A DNA stretch of 64,000 nt from NCBI RefSeq assembly GCF_030866765.1, contig NZ_CP133017.1:5870501-5934500 (forward strand). Reading direction: 5' to 3'. Positions 43,841 through 52,693 of the stretch are shown here, piece by piece. Every line of letters starts with the position of its first letter. Position 1 is the stretch's first letter. Below the pieces are notes generated by a model. The model searched no databases and was not told where the DNA came from. It saw only the letters and a list, made by a program, of their open reading frames with translations. Position numbers and translations under genes: made by a program. The DNA comes from Paenibacillus silvisoli. GTDB lineage: Bacteria; Bacillota; Bacilli; Paenibacillales; Paenibacillaceae.

Positions 43841-44259
43841 GAGGGGTCACGCTTCCACTCGTTTAGTCTCGATTCCAGCAAACTGAGCAGCTTAGGATCA
43901 ACCTTCTGAACGGCATCGAATAAATGGTTGACCACGAGCTCGCCGTACCCTTTCACAAGATCCTCGGTCATCGCTCTTGTCTGCTCTTCAAGAAATTCGT
44001 CCTTGCTTTGAACGGCGCTGTACTTACTTAACCGGTTGCGTCCCAAGCCTGTCGTTATTTTATGCAGATGTCCTTTTTCATAGAGGCGATTCATGACGGT
44101 CATAACCGCGTTGTATGAAACATCCTCTACCAGCAGAGATTGAACCTGTTTCGTCGTCATCTCCCCTCGATCCCAAACGATCTCCATAATTTGTGCTTCA
44201 AGATAACCAAAAAAACGATTCAAGCCTTCTTCGTTTATTTTAATCCGAGGTACTTTCAA
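43831..44259 (-). CDS. BlaI/MecI/CopY family repressor
   Basis: The 142-residue winged-helix protein has LEAQIMEIVWDRGEMTTKQVQSLL, DVSYNAVMTVMNRLYEKGHLHK and a helical C-terminal dimerisation domain, all typical of BlaI/CopY. TTG at 44259 follows AGAAGGAGGG by seven bases. It is paired with the M56 protease gene. A 22-bp imperfect palindrome (AAATGCG...CGCATTT) stands about 50 bases upstream and may be an autoregulatory site. Confidence 0.9.
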   Translation of the reverse strand: MKVPRIKINEEGLNRFFGYLEAQIMEIVWDRGEMTTKQVQSLLVEDVSYNAVMTVMNRLYEKGHLHKITTGLGRNRLSKYSAVQSKDEFLEEQTRAMTEDLVKGYGELVVNHLFDAVQKVDPKLLSLLESRLNEWKRDPSCE

Positions 44260-44332
44260 TAAATCACCCTCCTTCTATAGATTCATATTATCATAATCAA
44301 AATGCGCCAAACGTCGCATTTAACACCACTAA

Positions 44333-44371
44333 ATAAAAAAAAATGACCTCAAGGCATTGCCCCAAGGTCCT
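44333..44371 (-). terminator. Terminator of the pot operon
   Basis: An imperfect hairpin (GGACCTTGGGG with CCTTGAGGTC) is followed by a run of eight or more T on the minus strand. Confidence 0.65.
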
Positions 44372-44395
44372 CCATGCATGCGCGTTATTCCCCCG

Positions 44396-45469
44396 CTACT
44401 TCCGGTGCATCTTAAACTCCAGAAACAGCTCATTGTAATGCGAGAGCATCTTCTTGCCCAAGTTGTCGTACACCTCGAGCTTCGCGGTCAGCTCCGGTTT
44501 CGGGTAAAACCGTTTATCCGACGAAATTTCCTCCGGCAGCAGCTCCATCGCCTTCTCGTCCGGCGTGGAATAACCGACGTACTCGGCATTCTGCGCGGCG
44601 TGCTCAGGGTCGAGCATGAAGTTGATGAATTGATGCGCGCCCTCGATGTTTTTCGCCGTCTTCGGAATGACCATATTATCGAACCACAGGTTCGAGCCTT
44701 CCTCCGGCACGACATACGTCAGCTTATCGTTCTCGCCGATAATTTCGGACGCATCGCCCGACCATACGACTCCGACTGCCGCTTCCTCATTGGCCAGCAG
44801 CAGCTTGATCTCGTCGCCGACGATCGCCTTCACGTTCGGCGTCAGCTCTTCTAGCTTCGCTTTCGCCTCCTGCAAATGGTCCTCGTTCGTGTCGTTGAGC
44901 GAATAGCGCAGGCTGTTCAGCCCGAAGCCGATCACCTCGCGCGCGCCGTCCACGAGCAGGATCTGATTGCGCAGGCTGGCATCCCACAGATCGTTCCAGC
45001 TCTTGAGCTCGAGCCCCTTCAGCAGCTCCGTGTTGTACACGATCCCGACCGTTCCCCAGAAATACGGAATGGAGTACGCATTGTCCGGATCGAACGAAAG
45101 ATTCATGAACCGCGGGTTGATAGTTTTCAAATTCGGCAGCTTCGTCTTGTCGATCGGCAGCAGCAGATCTTCCTCTTTCATTTTGCTGATGGCGTATTCG
45201 GAAGGGACGCTGATGTCGAAGGTGGTGCCGCCTTGTTCGATTTTGGTCATCATCGCTTCGTTGGAATCGAAGGTTTGGTAAATGACTTTGATGCCGGTTT
45301 CCTCTTCGAAAGCCGTTATCAATTCGGGGTCGATGTAGTCGCCCCAGTTGTAAATCGTCAGCGTGTTCCCGCCGGAGTAGCCTTGGGAGGAATTGAGCGC
45401 CGACGCGCCGTACATGAGGGCAAAGCCAAGCACGAGAACGAGCAGCATCATCCGGACGAGCGATTTCAT
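44396..45469 (-). CDS. potD: Spermidine/putrescine-binding protein PotD
   Basis: The 357-residue periplasmic-binding-type protein has LTIYNWGDYIDPELITAFEEETG, the family signature, then the ligand-pocket blocks SIPYFWGTVGIVYN and VGVVWSGDASEI. The N-terminus has a membrane-spanning signal segment (MLLVLVLGFALMYGASAL) but no lipobox cysteine. It may therefore be membrane-anchored by the helix instead of lipid. It overlaps potC by four bases and is the last gene of potABCD. Confidence 0.94.
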   Translation of the reverse strand: MKSLVRMMLLVLVLGFALMYGASALNSSQGYSGGNTLTIYNWGDYIDPELITAFEEETGIKVIYQTFDSNEAMMTKIEQGGTTFDISVPSEYAISKMKEEDLLLPIDKTKLPNLKTINPRFMNLSFDPDNAYSIPYFWGTVGIVYNTELLKGLELKSWNDLWDASLRNQILLVDGAREVIGFGLNSLRYSLNDTNEDHLQEAKAKLEELTPNVKAIVGDEIKLLLANEEAAVGVVWSGDASEIIGENDKLTYVVPEEGSNLWFDNMVIPKTAKNIEGAHQFINFMLDPEHAAQNAEYVGYSTPDEKAMELLPEEISSDKRFYPKPELTAKLEVYDNLGKKMLSHYNELFLEFKMHRK

Positions 45470-46293
45470 TTGTTCGGCGGCCCCCAATCCATGTTGCGTT
45501 CAACGCGCCCCGACACCAGTCCGCGGCGGTTGATGAAATAATAGCCGACGACGAGCAGCATCGTGAAGAGGAAGATGAGCGTCGACAACGCATTAATCGA
45601 CAACGAGACACCTTGTCGTGCTCTCGAGTAGATTTCGACCGACAATGTCGTGAAACCGTTCCCGGTGACGAAGAAGGTGACGGCAAAATCATCAAGCGAA
45701 TACGTCAGCGCCATGAAGAAGCCTGCGAAGATGCCTGACTTGATGAAAGGCACCACAACCTTCGTCAGCACGTCCCACTCCGTCGCGCCTAGGTCGCGTG
45801 CCGCATCGAGAAGCGAAGAGCTCATTTCCTCCAGCTTCGGCAGCACCATAATGACGACGATCGGCACGCTGAACGCGATATGCGATACCAGCACGGACAC
45901 GAAGCCAAGCTTGATGCCGATAATCGTAAACATGATGAGGAACGAAGCCCCGATAATGACGTCCGGGCTGACGATCAGCACGTTGTTCAGCGAGAGCAGC
46001 GCATTCTGGTTTTTCCTTTTGCGCACCCGGTGAATCGCGATGGCCCCGATTACCCCGAGAATGGTCGAGATGAGCGCCGAGAAAAGCGCGATGACCAGCG
46101 TATTGAGCAAAATAACAAGCAGCCGCGTATCCGCGAACACTTCCTTGTACCAATCGAGCGTAAACCCGTCAAAGCCGTGCATCGTCCCCCCGCTGTTGAA
46201 CGAGTAATAGGACAAGTAGAAGATCGGCGCGTACAAAATGATAAAGACGACCCAGAGGTAGACGTTGGAAAATTTCATTTTTCGATGATTCAT
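45466..46293 (-). CDS. potC: Spermidine/putrescine ABC permease PotC
   Basis: The 275-residue permease has six transmembrane helices and the cytoplasmic EAA loop SLLDAARDLGATEWDVLTKVV, which docks on PotA. It begins YLWVVFIILYAPIFYLSYYSFN, as usual for PotC. It follows potB by eight bases and overlaps potD. Confidence 0.93.
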   Translation of the reverse strand: MNHRKMKFSNVYLWVVFIILYAPIFYLSYYSFNSGGTMHGFDGFTLDWYKEVFADTRLLVILLNTLVIALFSALISTILGVIGAIAIHRVRKRKNQNALLSLNNVLIVSPDVIIGASFLIMFTIIGIKLGFVSVLVSHIAFSVPIVVIMVLPKLEEMSSSLLDAARDLGATEWDVLTKVVVPFIKSGIFAGFFMALTYSLDDFAVTFFVTGNGFTTLSVEIYSRARQGVSLSINALSTLIFLFTMLLVVGYYFINRRGLVSGRVERNMDWGPPNK

Positions 46294-46300
46294 CCTGTCT

Positions 46301-47155
46301 CTACCCCCTGCCCTTGATGCGATTGCCGGTCACCATCATGATGACGGCCATGGCGATGATCAGGAACACGGCGATGGTGGCGCCCATGCCCCAATCCTGC
46401 GTCACGAGAAAATGCTGCTCGATTGCCGTACCGAGCGTAATGACGCGGTTGCCCGCGATGAGCCTTGTAATCATGAAGAGCGACAGCGCCGGGATGAAGA
46501 CCGCTTGGCAGCCGGATTTGATGCCGTTCATCGTCAACGGGAAGATGACGCGGCGGAACGTCGTCCAGGGCGATGCGCCGAGGTCGCGCGCGGCATAAAT
46601 CAGCGACGGATTCAGCTCCTCCAGCGCATTGAACACCGGCAAAATCATAAATGGAATAAAAATATAGACCGAAACGAAAATAAAGCTGAAATCCGTAAAC
46701 AAAATCTGCTTTTGTCCAATGCCGATCGTTTCCAGCATGGCGTTCACGGCCCCGTAGGTGCCGAACAAGCCGATAAACGCGTACGTTTTGAGCAGCAGGT
46801 TGATCCAGCTTGGCAAAATAAGAAGCAGCAGCCACAGCTGCTTATGCTTGGTCCGGGTAATCAGGTATGCCGCCGGATAGCCGATAAGCAATGAAAAAGC
46901 CGTGATCAAGAAGGCGTACCAGAACGAGCTGAACGTCATCTTCATATAGACCGGCGTGAAGAAATGCGCGTAATTGGCGAAGGTAAAGTTACCCTCGACG
47001 TCAAAGAACGAGTCGTAGACGATCAACGCGATCGGCATGGCGACGAACAGCAGGATCCAAAGCACATACGGGACTAAGTAGACGTTCCGCATCCTCGGCT
47101 GCGATTGGACGGCTTCGCCGCGAGCTTGGGGGCGGGCTTCCGCATGCGTGCTCAT
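46301..47155 (-). CDS. potB: Spermidine/putrescine ABC permease PotB
   Basis: The 284-residue permease has six helices and the EAA loop [21 protein letters not shown]. The N-terminal [29 protein letters not shown] is typical of PotB. The ATG overlaps the potA stop by four bases (ATGA). Confidence 0.93.
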   Translation of the reverse strand: MSTHAEARPQARGEAVQSQPRMRNVYLVPYVLWILLFVAMPIALIVYDSFFDVEGNFTFANYAHFFTPVYMKMTFSSFWYAFLITAFSLLIGYPAAYLITRTKHKQLWLLLLILPSWINLLLKTYAFIGLFGTYGAVNAMLETIGIGQKQILFTDFSFIFVSVYIFIPFMILPVFNALEELNPSLIYAARDLGASPWTTFRRVIFPLTMNGIKSGCQAVFIPALSLFMITRLIAGNRVITLGTAIEQHFLVTQDWGMGATIAVFLIIAMAVIMMVTGNRIKGRG

Positions 47156-48252
47156 GCGTACGCTTCCAGCCTTCTGTCGAATTCTTCCTCGGTCTCATTG
47201 AAGCGCATCACATGGATCGCTTCCGGATCGAAGGTCAGTCCGATCGGCTCGCCAACCTGCGCCTTCCGCGTGGAGTGGACGAGCCACTTGTTGCCGGCAT
47301 TGTCGGCGCATTGAATTTCGAAGTGAACGCCGCGGAACAGCTGCGTTTCCACCTTCACCTGCAGCTTGCCGTCCTCGGGACGCGTAATCTCCAAGTCTTC
47401 AGGACGAATGACGATGTCGACAGATTCATTGGGCTGCAGCCCTTTGTCGACGCAGACGAACGATTTTCCCGCGAACTCCACCAGATAATCTTCCTTCATC
47501 CGGCCCGCTACAATGTTCGATTCCCCGATAAAATCAGCCACGAACCGGTTGATCGGCTCGTCGTAAATATCCATCGGCGTGCCGCTTTGCTGGATGCGCC
47601 CTTCGTTCAGGACGAAGATTTCGTCGGACATGGCGAGCGCTTCCTCTTGGTCGTGGGTGACGAATATGAACGTAATGCCTAATCGCCGCTGCAGCTCTCT
47701 CAGCTCCACCTGCATCTCCGTGCGAAGCTTCAGGTCAAGCGCGGAAAGCGGCTCGTCGAGCAGGATGATTTCCGGCCGGTTGACGATGGCCCGGGCAATC
47801 GCGACCCGCTGCCGCTGGCCGCCGGACATTTCGTTAATTTCGCGGTTCTCGTAGCCGGTTAGGTTAACGAAGCGCAGCGCTTCCAACACTTTTTCATTGA
47901 TTTCGGCCTGCTTCATTTTTTTGATGCGAAGGCCGAAGGCGATGTTCTCGAACACGTTCAGATGCGGAAACAGCGCGTAGTCCTGGAACACCGTGTTCAC
48001 TTGGCGCTTGTTCGCGGGAATGCGGTTGATCACTTGCCCGTTAAAATAAATTTTGCCTGCCGTAGGCTCGGTAAACCCGGCAATCAGCCGCAGAATCGTC
48101 GTTTTGCCGCAGCCCGACGGTCCGAGCAGCGTGTAAAATTTCCCCCGCTCGATTTCGAAGCTGACCTCCTTCAGCACGGCGGAATCTCCCTCGTACTGCT
48201 TGGTTACGCCTTGGAACGAAATGATGGCTTCGCTGGCTGTTGCTGCGCTCAT
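47152..48252 (-). CDS. potA: Spermidine/putrescine ABC ATPase PotA
   Basis: The 366-residue ATPase has Walker [14 protein letters not shown], signature [15 protein letters not shown], Walker [12 protein letters not shown] and a C-terminal TOBE domain (about residues 280-355). It drives polyamine uptake with PotB, PotC and PotD. The ATG at 48252 follows GGAGGGGG; the upstream frame start at 48294 lacks a site. It is the first gene of the operon. Confidence 0.94.
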   Translation of the reverse strand: MSAATASEAIISFQGVTKQYEGDSAVLKEVSFEIERGKFYTLLGPSGCGKTTILRLIAGFTEPTAGKIYFNGQVINRIPANKRQVNTVFQDYALFPHLNVFENIAFGLRIKKMKQAEINEKVLEALRFVNLTGYENREINEMSGGQRQRVAIARAIVNRPEIILLDEPLSALDLKLRTEMQVELRELQRRLGITFIFVTHDQEEALAMSDEIFVLNEGRIQQSGTPMDIYDEPINRFVADFIGESNIVAGRMKEDYLVEFAGKSFVCVDKGLQPNESVDIVIRPEDLEITRPEDGKLQVKVETQLFRGVHFEIQCADNAGNKWLVHSTRKAQVGEPIGLTFDPEAIHVMRFNETEEEFDRRLEAYA

Positions 48253-48406
48253 CGTGGCGCCCCCTCCTTCTATGGGTAATATCGATAACCGCAAATACTA
48301 TACTGGATAGTATAACCAATCCGTGCAATCACATGAAGCACTATTTTCGCGAGAAAATAAGGGATTGCCCGTGATTCTCGTAGAGGTTTTGTAAAGCATT
48401 GGACAT

Positions 48407-48438
48407 TAAAAATCCCCGCTATGCGAAATAGCAGGGAT
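48407..48438 (-). terminator. Terminator of the DinB-family gene
   Basis: CCCCGCTA / TAGCAGGG stem with a T run on the minus strand, 18 bases after the DinB stop. Confidence 0.8.
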
Positions 48439-48455
48439 AACCATTCCTATAACAA

Positions 48456-48935
48456 TCAGCCCCGCGCAAGCAGCGACTTATACACCTTAATGACGCTCAG
48501 ATGCATCCCCTCATGATACAGGTTCATGCTCAGAAACTCTTCCGGCGAGCTTAGCGTGATGCCGCTGGACGTCGTATACGGCTGCGCAACCTTCTCTTGC
48601 AAGCGCGACTCCAACGCTTCCTCGATCCGTCCCAGCTGTTCGCTCAGCAGCTGCTTGAGCTCCTCAAGCGAAGGCACGACTGCCTCTTCCGCCCAATTCA
48701 GCGGGGAGCTGCCGAATTCGAACATTTCTTTAAAGCCCTCCGGCCTGTTCAGCGGCAAACCGATGTATTGAAAAGCGAACCGTTCCAGCACCACGTAAAT
48801 ATGCCCAAGCTGCCAGCGGATCGTATTGCGGAATCCGTCCGGCACCCGGTTCGCCGCTTCCTCCGTAACGCCTTCCATCAGCTTCAGCGTCTGGCTCCTT
48901 ACAAATTTGAGCTGCTCGAATAGAAAGTGTGCCAT
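48456..48935 (-). CDS. DinB family protein
   Basis: The 159-residue four-helix protein has RWQLGHIYVVLERF and MNLYHEGMHLSVIKVYK, where the histidines form the usual DinB metal site. The family includes thiol transferases and damage-inducible proteins of mostly unknown activity. The ATG at 48935 follows GAGG by six bases. Confidence 0.87.
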   Translation of the reverse strand: MAHFLFEQLKFVRSQTLKLMEGVTEEAANRVPDGFRNTIRWQLGHIYVVLERFAFQYIGLPLNRPEGFKEMFEFGSSPLNWAEEAVVPSLEELKQLLSEQLGRIEEALESRLQEKVAQPYTTSSGITLSSPEEFLSMNLYHEGMHLSVIKVYKSLLARG

Positions 48936-49094
48936 CGACAACCTCATTCCCCTCGTTCATGGATTTGGTCCGCCTTCGCGCGATTCATCGGCTCGGGCGG
49001 AAGGATTGTTCCATTTTATGGCGAAATCAATGTGCCTAGTATCAGTTGCGGCAAAGGACGGTGTCGTTCTTGGACTCTGGGGCTGATCGCCGAG

Positions 49095-49964
49095 CTAGAG
49101 CTGCTCCGCATCCTTCGGCAGCCGCTGAATCCGCTGCATATAGGCGGTAACCCGCTGATCAAGCGCATGCGGATAGTCGAAGCCGAGCTTGCCGCCAACA
49201 TCGACGGCCAGCTTCCGGAACAGCGCCGTCATCGCGTACATCGCCCGCCAATTGTCCTCCAGACTCGCCCCGGCGTAGGTCTGTTCCAGCTCGGCCCATG
49301 TTTCGGCGTCCAAGTACCGTTTGAACCACCTGCCGTTTTTGCCCGGATTGACCGTCCAGTTGCTCTCCGCGCCGATGTGCCACTCGATCATCGGCATGAA
49401 CATTTGGAACCGAATGACGCTGTCCAGCATGTACTTTGCAAAATACAGCTCGTCCCGCCACAAGCTCTTCGCCACATACGTGATATCCCACCAAAACTCT
49501 TTGACCGCCGTGTTGTAGTCAGGGCGGGACGGCTTCTCGATGACGAAGCCCTTGTGCCTCGGCTGCTTCATCTCGGCCGTAAAGCCGTCTTTGTCCATCA
49601 GCACGCGGTAGCCGATGTCCAGCTCCTCCGGCAGCAGCGGCAGCTCGATCACCGCTTGCAGCTGCTTCACGAGATAGACTTGAAGATCAATCCTCACGCC
49701 ATCTTCAAACAGCACCAGCCGCGTGATGGACGTTTCCCCGTCTTCCCGGTATTCCGTCATGATCCCGCCAAACTGCGTGATCCACGCGTCGCTGCCGCGA
49801 AACGGCGCAAGATCCGTCACGACCAGCTCGATGTCGTAGTCCGACAGCAGGTCGACCGGAGCATCCGGGTTCGTGCGGGAGCTTGTCATCAGCACGACGC
49901 GGATCATGCTGTTCTTGTTCGTCCACGTCAGCAGCGAGCTGAGCATGTCGTCCGTGTTGCGCAT
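49095..49964 (-). CDS. Aminoglycoside 6-adenylyltransferase-like protein (ANT(6)/AadK family)
   Basis: The 289-residue nucleotidyltransferase has SSRTNPDAPVDLLSDYDIELVV, where the aspartates bind metal, then GVRIDLQVYLV and PGKNGRWFKRYLDAETWAELEQTYAG, all typical of AadK. Such enzymes adenylylate streptomycin. The gene sits among ordinary chromosomal genes, so it is more likely intrinsic than acquired. Activity cannot be judged from sequence. It follows the 5'-nucleotidase gene by 16 bases, so they may share a transcript. Confidence 0.9.
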   Translation of the reverse strand: MRNTDDMLSSLLTWTNKNSMIRVVLMTSSRTNPDAPVDLLSDYDIELVVTDLAPFRGSDAWITQFGGIMTEYREDGETSITRLVLFEDGVRIDLQVYLVKQLQAVIELPLLPEELDIGYRVLMDKDGFTAEMKQPRHKGFVIEKPSRPDYNTAVKEFWWDITYVAKSLWRDELYFAKYMLDSVIRFQMFMPMIEWHIGAESNWTVNPGKNGRWFKRYLDAETWAELEQTYAGASLEDNWRAMYAMTALFRKLAVDVGGKLGFDYPHALDQRVTAYMQRIQRLPKDAEQL

Positions 49965-49980
49965 GGCTCGTGTTCACTCC

Positions 49981-50913
49981 TTATCGTTTCGCCAGGTTCG
50001 TAATGCCGAAAGGCACATGCACGGAAGGGACGCTGCGCGCGACGCCTTCGATGTGACCGACCTGATCGTCAAAGAAAATATGCGGTTTGAAAATACTCAG
50101 CACCCGCCCCTTATCGACGCCCCCGAGAAAAAAAGCCTCGTCCACGCGAATGTCATGGTCGCGCAGCGTCGTAATGACCCGCTCGTGCGCCGGCGCATTG
50201 CGGGCAGTCGCGATGGCCACCCGGATCTTCGGCTTGTACGCCGGATCGAGCAGCTTCTTCTCGGACTCTCGCTTTTGCAGCTTGGCGATTTCGGAGAAGA
50301 AGCGGAAGAGCGGCCCGCCAGGCAGCGGCTCGCCGGCTTTGCGTTTCTCGTGATCGTGGAACGAGCGCAAGGCGCCGTCAAGCTGGTAGACCGTTTCCGC
50401 CGAATCGTCCGCAATAATCCCGTCAAAATCGAACGCAAGCCGCAGCTCCCCATCCGCCTCATCGTCGATATAATCGGTCGGATAAATGCAGCCGGCCGGG
50501 TAGCCGTGCTCGACCGCCTCCTTCACGTCGTCCGTATTGCCGGACAAGAACAGAGATGCGTTGAACGCGTCCAGGTAGAGAAACGGATTGCTGCCCGCAA
50601 CGAAGACGGCCCTGCTGATCGGCAGCTTGTAATGCTCGATCGACTTGAACACGCGCAGGCCGGTGTCGGGATCGTTGCGCGACAGCAGCACGACCTCGAC
50701 AAGCTGCTCCTCGTCGTCGGCCTGAATGTGAAGCAGCCGTTTGATGAGCGGGTATGCAACGCCTGTCGCGAGGATCTGATTCTCGTTCTGGCGCTGAAAT
50801 CTCCGATACTCGTCCTCTCCCCGTTCGCGGAAAACCTTGTCCGACTCGGAAAGGTCGAACAGCGCGCTGGAGGCGACGGCGATGACGAATTTATTTTCGA
50901 TGGGATAAGGCAT
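49981..50913 (-). CDS. 5'-nucleotidase family protein
   Basis: The 310-residue protein has the motif LRLAFDFDGIIADDSAETVYQ and PKIRVAIATARNAPAHERVITTLR, VDEAFFLGGVDKGRVL and HIFFDDQVGHIEG, the pattern of the 5_nucleotid (cytosolic IA-like) family. It probably dephosphorylates nucleoside monophosphates. It starts at ATG 50913 and leads a two-gene unit with the ANT(6)-like gene. Confidence 0.88.
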   Translation of the reverse strand: MPYPIENKFVIAVASSALFDLSESDKVFRERGEDEYRRFQRQNENQILATGVAYPLIKRLLHIQADDEEQLVEVVLLSRNDPDTGLRVFKSIEHYKLPISRAVFVAGSNPFLYLDAFNASLFLSGNTDDVKEAVEHGYPAGCIYPTDYIDDEADGELRLAFDFDGIIADDSAETVYQLDGALRSFHDHEKRKAGEPLPGGPLFRFFSEIAKLQKRESEKKLLDPAYKPKIRVAIATARNAPAHERVITTLRDHDIRVDEAFFLGGVDKGRVLSIFKPHIFFDDQVGHIEGVARSVPSVHVPFGITNLAKR

Positions 50914-51056
50914 GGCGGTTCTCCCTCTCTGGTTGATGTAAACTCTGCCTTGGAACTCCCTTCCATCTTATCACAGTAGAAATGACATTGTCCCCCGGCC
51001 CTGCTGATGGTTATAATTAGGCCTATGTGAATCGCTACAGTAAAGGATGATCGGCC

Positions 51057-51605
51057 ATGTGGACAGAGCTTTGGAAATTGTTTGTTTCGTTCGGCAGAGC
51101 AACGATGCTGGGCTACGGAGGCGGACCGTCGATCATTCCGCTGTACGAAAATGAAGTCGTGAACCGGATGAAGTGGATGTCGACGGAGGATTTCGGGCAT
51201 GCGCTCGCTTTCGGCAACTCCCTTCCGGGCCCGATCGCGACGAAGCTCGCGGCCTACATCGGATTTAAAGTCGCCGGCTGGTTTGGGGCGGCCGTCGCGT
51301 TAGCCGCTGTCGTCATGCCGACCGCGCTCCTCATGATCGTGCTCGTCGGCGTCATGTCGAAGCTGCAAAACAACAGCATCATCAAGGGGATGATCCGCGG
51401 CATTCAGCCGGTCATCTTCGTCATGATGGCGATGCTGGCGTACGATTTTGCCAAATACGCGATGAAAACCTCGCCCGGCTTCATTACGTTTATTCCGTTT
51501 TTGCTGGCCGTCGGATTTTTCGTCATGGTGTATTACCTCAACTTGAATGCCGTTTGGGGCATCATCGGCGCGTTGCTGATCGGGGCGTTATTTCTGCGCG
51601 GATAA
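51057..51605 (+). CDS. Chromate transporter, single-domain (CHR)
   Basis: The 182-residue protein is one half of a ChrA-type transporter. It has FGRATMLGYGGGPSIIPLYENEVV, FGHALAFGNSLPGPIATKLAAYIGFKVAG and four to six hydrophobic helices. Half-size CHR proteins usually occur as two adjacent genes that form a heterodimer. Here the flanking genes are a 5'-nucleotidase and a lysozyme, so the partner is absent or elsewhere. Confidence 0.88.
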   Translation: MWTELWKLFVSFGRATMLGYGGGPSIIPLYENEVVNRMKWMSTEDFGHALAFGNSLPGPIATKLAAYIGFKVAGWFGAAVALAAVVMPTALLMIVLVGVMSKLQNNSIIKGMIRGIQPVIFVMMAMLAYDFAKYAMKTSPGFITFIPFLLAVGFFVMVYYLNLNAVWGIIGALLIGALFLRG

Positions 51606-51688
51606 CTTTAAACGCCCAAAAAGAGGCACACATCTCTCCCATTCTCATAGACTATTAGTATTACAAATATAGAATGGAGTTGTGTGTG

Positions 51689-52615
51689 ATGCAGCCAATG
51701 AGTTCAACTAACGTGAAAGCCATCGACGTATCGCACCATCAAGGTGTCATCGACTGGAAGAAAGTAAAGGCGGACGGCGTCATGGCCGCTTTTATCAAAG
51801 CTTCCGAGGGCACTTCGTTCAAAGACAATAAATTCGCGACGAACGCAAACGGCGCCGCTGCCGCCGGCATCAAAACCGGCTTTTATCATTACGCTCATCC
51901 GGAGTCGAATGATGCGAAGGCGGAGGCCGCTCATTTTGCCAATACGATCAAAGGGATTAAAGCGACGTTTCCCCATGTGCTCGATGTGGAGGGCGACGCC
52001 GGTCAGGTCCCGGCCGATCGTCTGACACAGTGGTGCGTGGATTGGCTGCGCGAGGTTGAACGGTTGACTGCTCACCCCACGATGATTTACACCGGGGCTT
52101 ATTTTGCCAGAAGCTATTTGCGCCAGCCGCTCGGCCAGTGGCCGCTCTGGGTCGCTCACTATGGCGTCGATAAGCCGATGAATAACGACACCTGGGACGA
52201 ATGGGCCGTGTTCCAGTATTCGGATAACGGGACGGTCGATGGGATCGGCGGCAACGTCGTCGATTTGAATGCGATGGAAAAAGCGTTCTACGACCAATAT
52301 GCCAACCCGAATCAGCCTCCGAAGCCGCTAAGCCCGGACGATACGATCAAGATCGTCGTTAACGATCAGTTGGCCGCCTACGGCCGGATCGTCGACGGCA
52401 GCACCTATATGCCGCTTCGGCAAATCGGCGACGCGCTCGGCGTTCCGGTGTACTGGGATGCCACTTCGTCGACGCCGTATATCGATGGCAAGCCGGTCAG
52501 CAACTTCCTGCTGTTCGACAGCCGGACGTACGTGCCGGTCCGCTCCACCGCCGAGCAGCTCGGCGGGACGGTATCGTGGGACAGCGCGACCAAGAAGGTT
52601 TATATTTATCGTTAA
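51689..52615 (+). CDS. GH25 lysozyme with copper-amine-oxidase-like stalk
   Basis: The 308-residue protein has a GH25 domain (about residues 10-195) with AIDVSHHQGVIDWKKVKADG, the catalytic DVEGD and YHYAHPE. A C-terminal CuAO-like stalk follows with YMPLRQIGDALGVPVYWD and YVPVRSTAEQLGG. There is no signal peptide, so it resembles a phage-type endolysin in that respect. The ATG at 51689 is eight bases after GGAG; the upstream ATG at 51674 lies before that site. No holin is nearby. A terminator follows. Confidence 0.9.
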   Translation: MQPMSSTNVKAIDVSHHQGVIDWKKVKADGVMAAFIKASEGTSFKDNKFATNANGAAAAGIKTGFYHYAHPESNDAKAEAAHFANTIKGIKATFPHVLDVEGDAGQVPADRLTQWCVDWLREVERLTAHPTMIYTGAYFARSYLRQPLGQWPLWVAHYGVDKPMNNDTWDEWAVFQYSDNGTVDGIGGNVVDLNAMEKAFYDQYANPNQPPKPLSPDDTIKIVVNDQLAAYGRIVDGSTYMPLRQIGDALGVPVYWDATSSTPYIDGKPVSNFLLFDSRTYVPVRSTAEQLGGTVSWDSATKKVYIYR

Positions 52616-52653
52616 AAATAATCCCCCGCCGGGTTTCCTGGCGGGGGATTTTG
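52616..52653 (+). terminator. Terminator of the GH25 gene
   Basis: AATCCCCCGCC / GGCGGGGGATT stem followed by TTTTGAG, right after the stop. Confidence 0.85.
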
Positions 52654-52693
52654 AGTGAGTGGCGCGCGTTGCGGCGGCTGACTGGTTGCAGAA

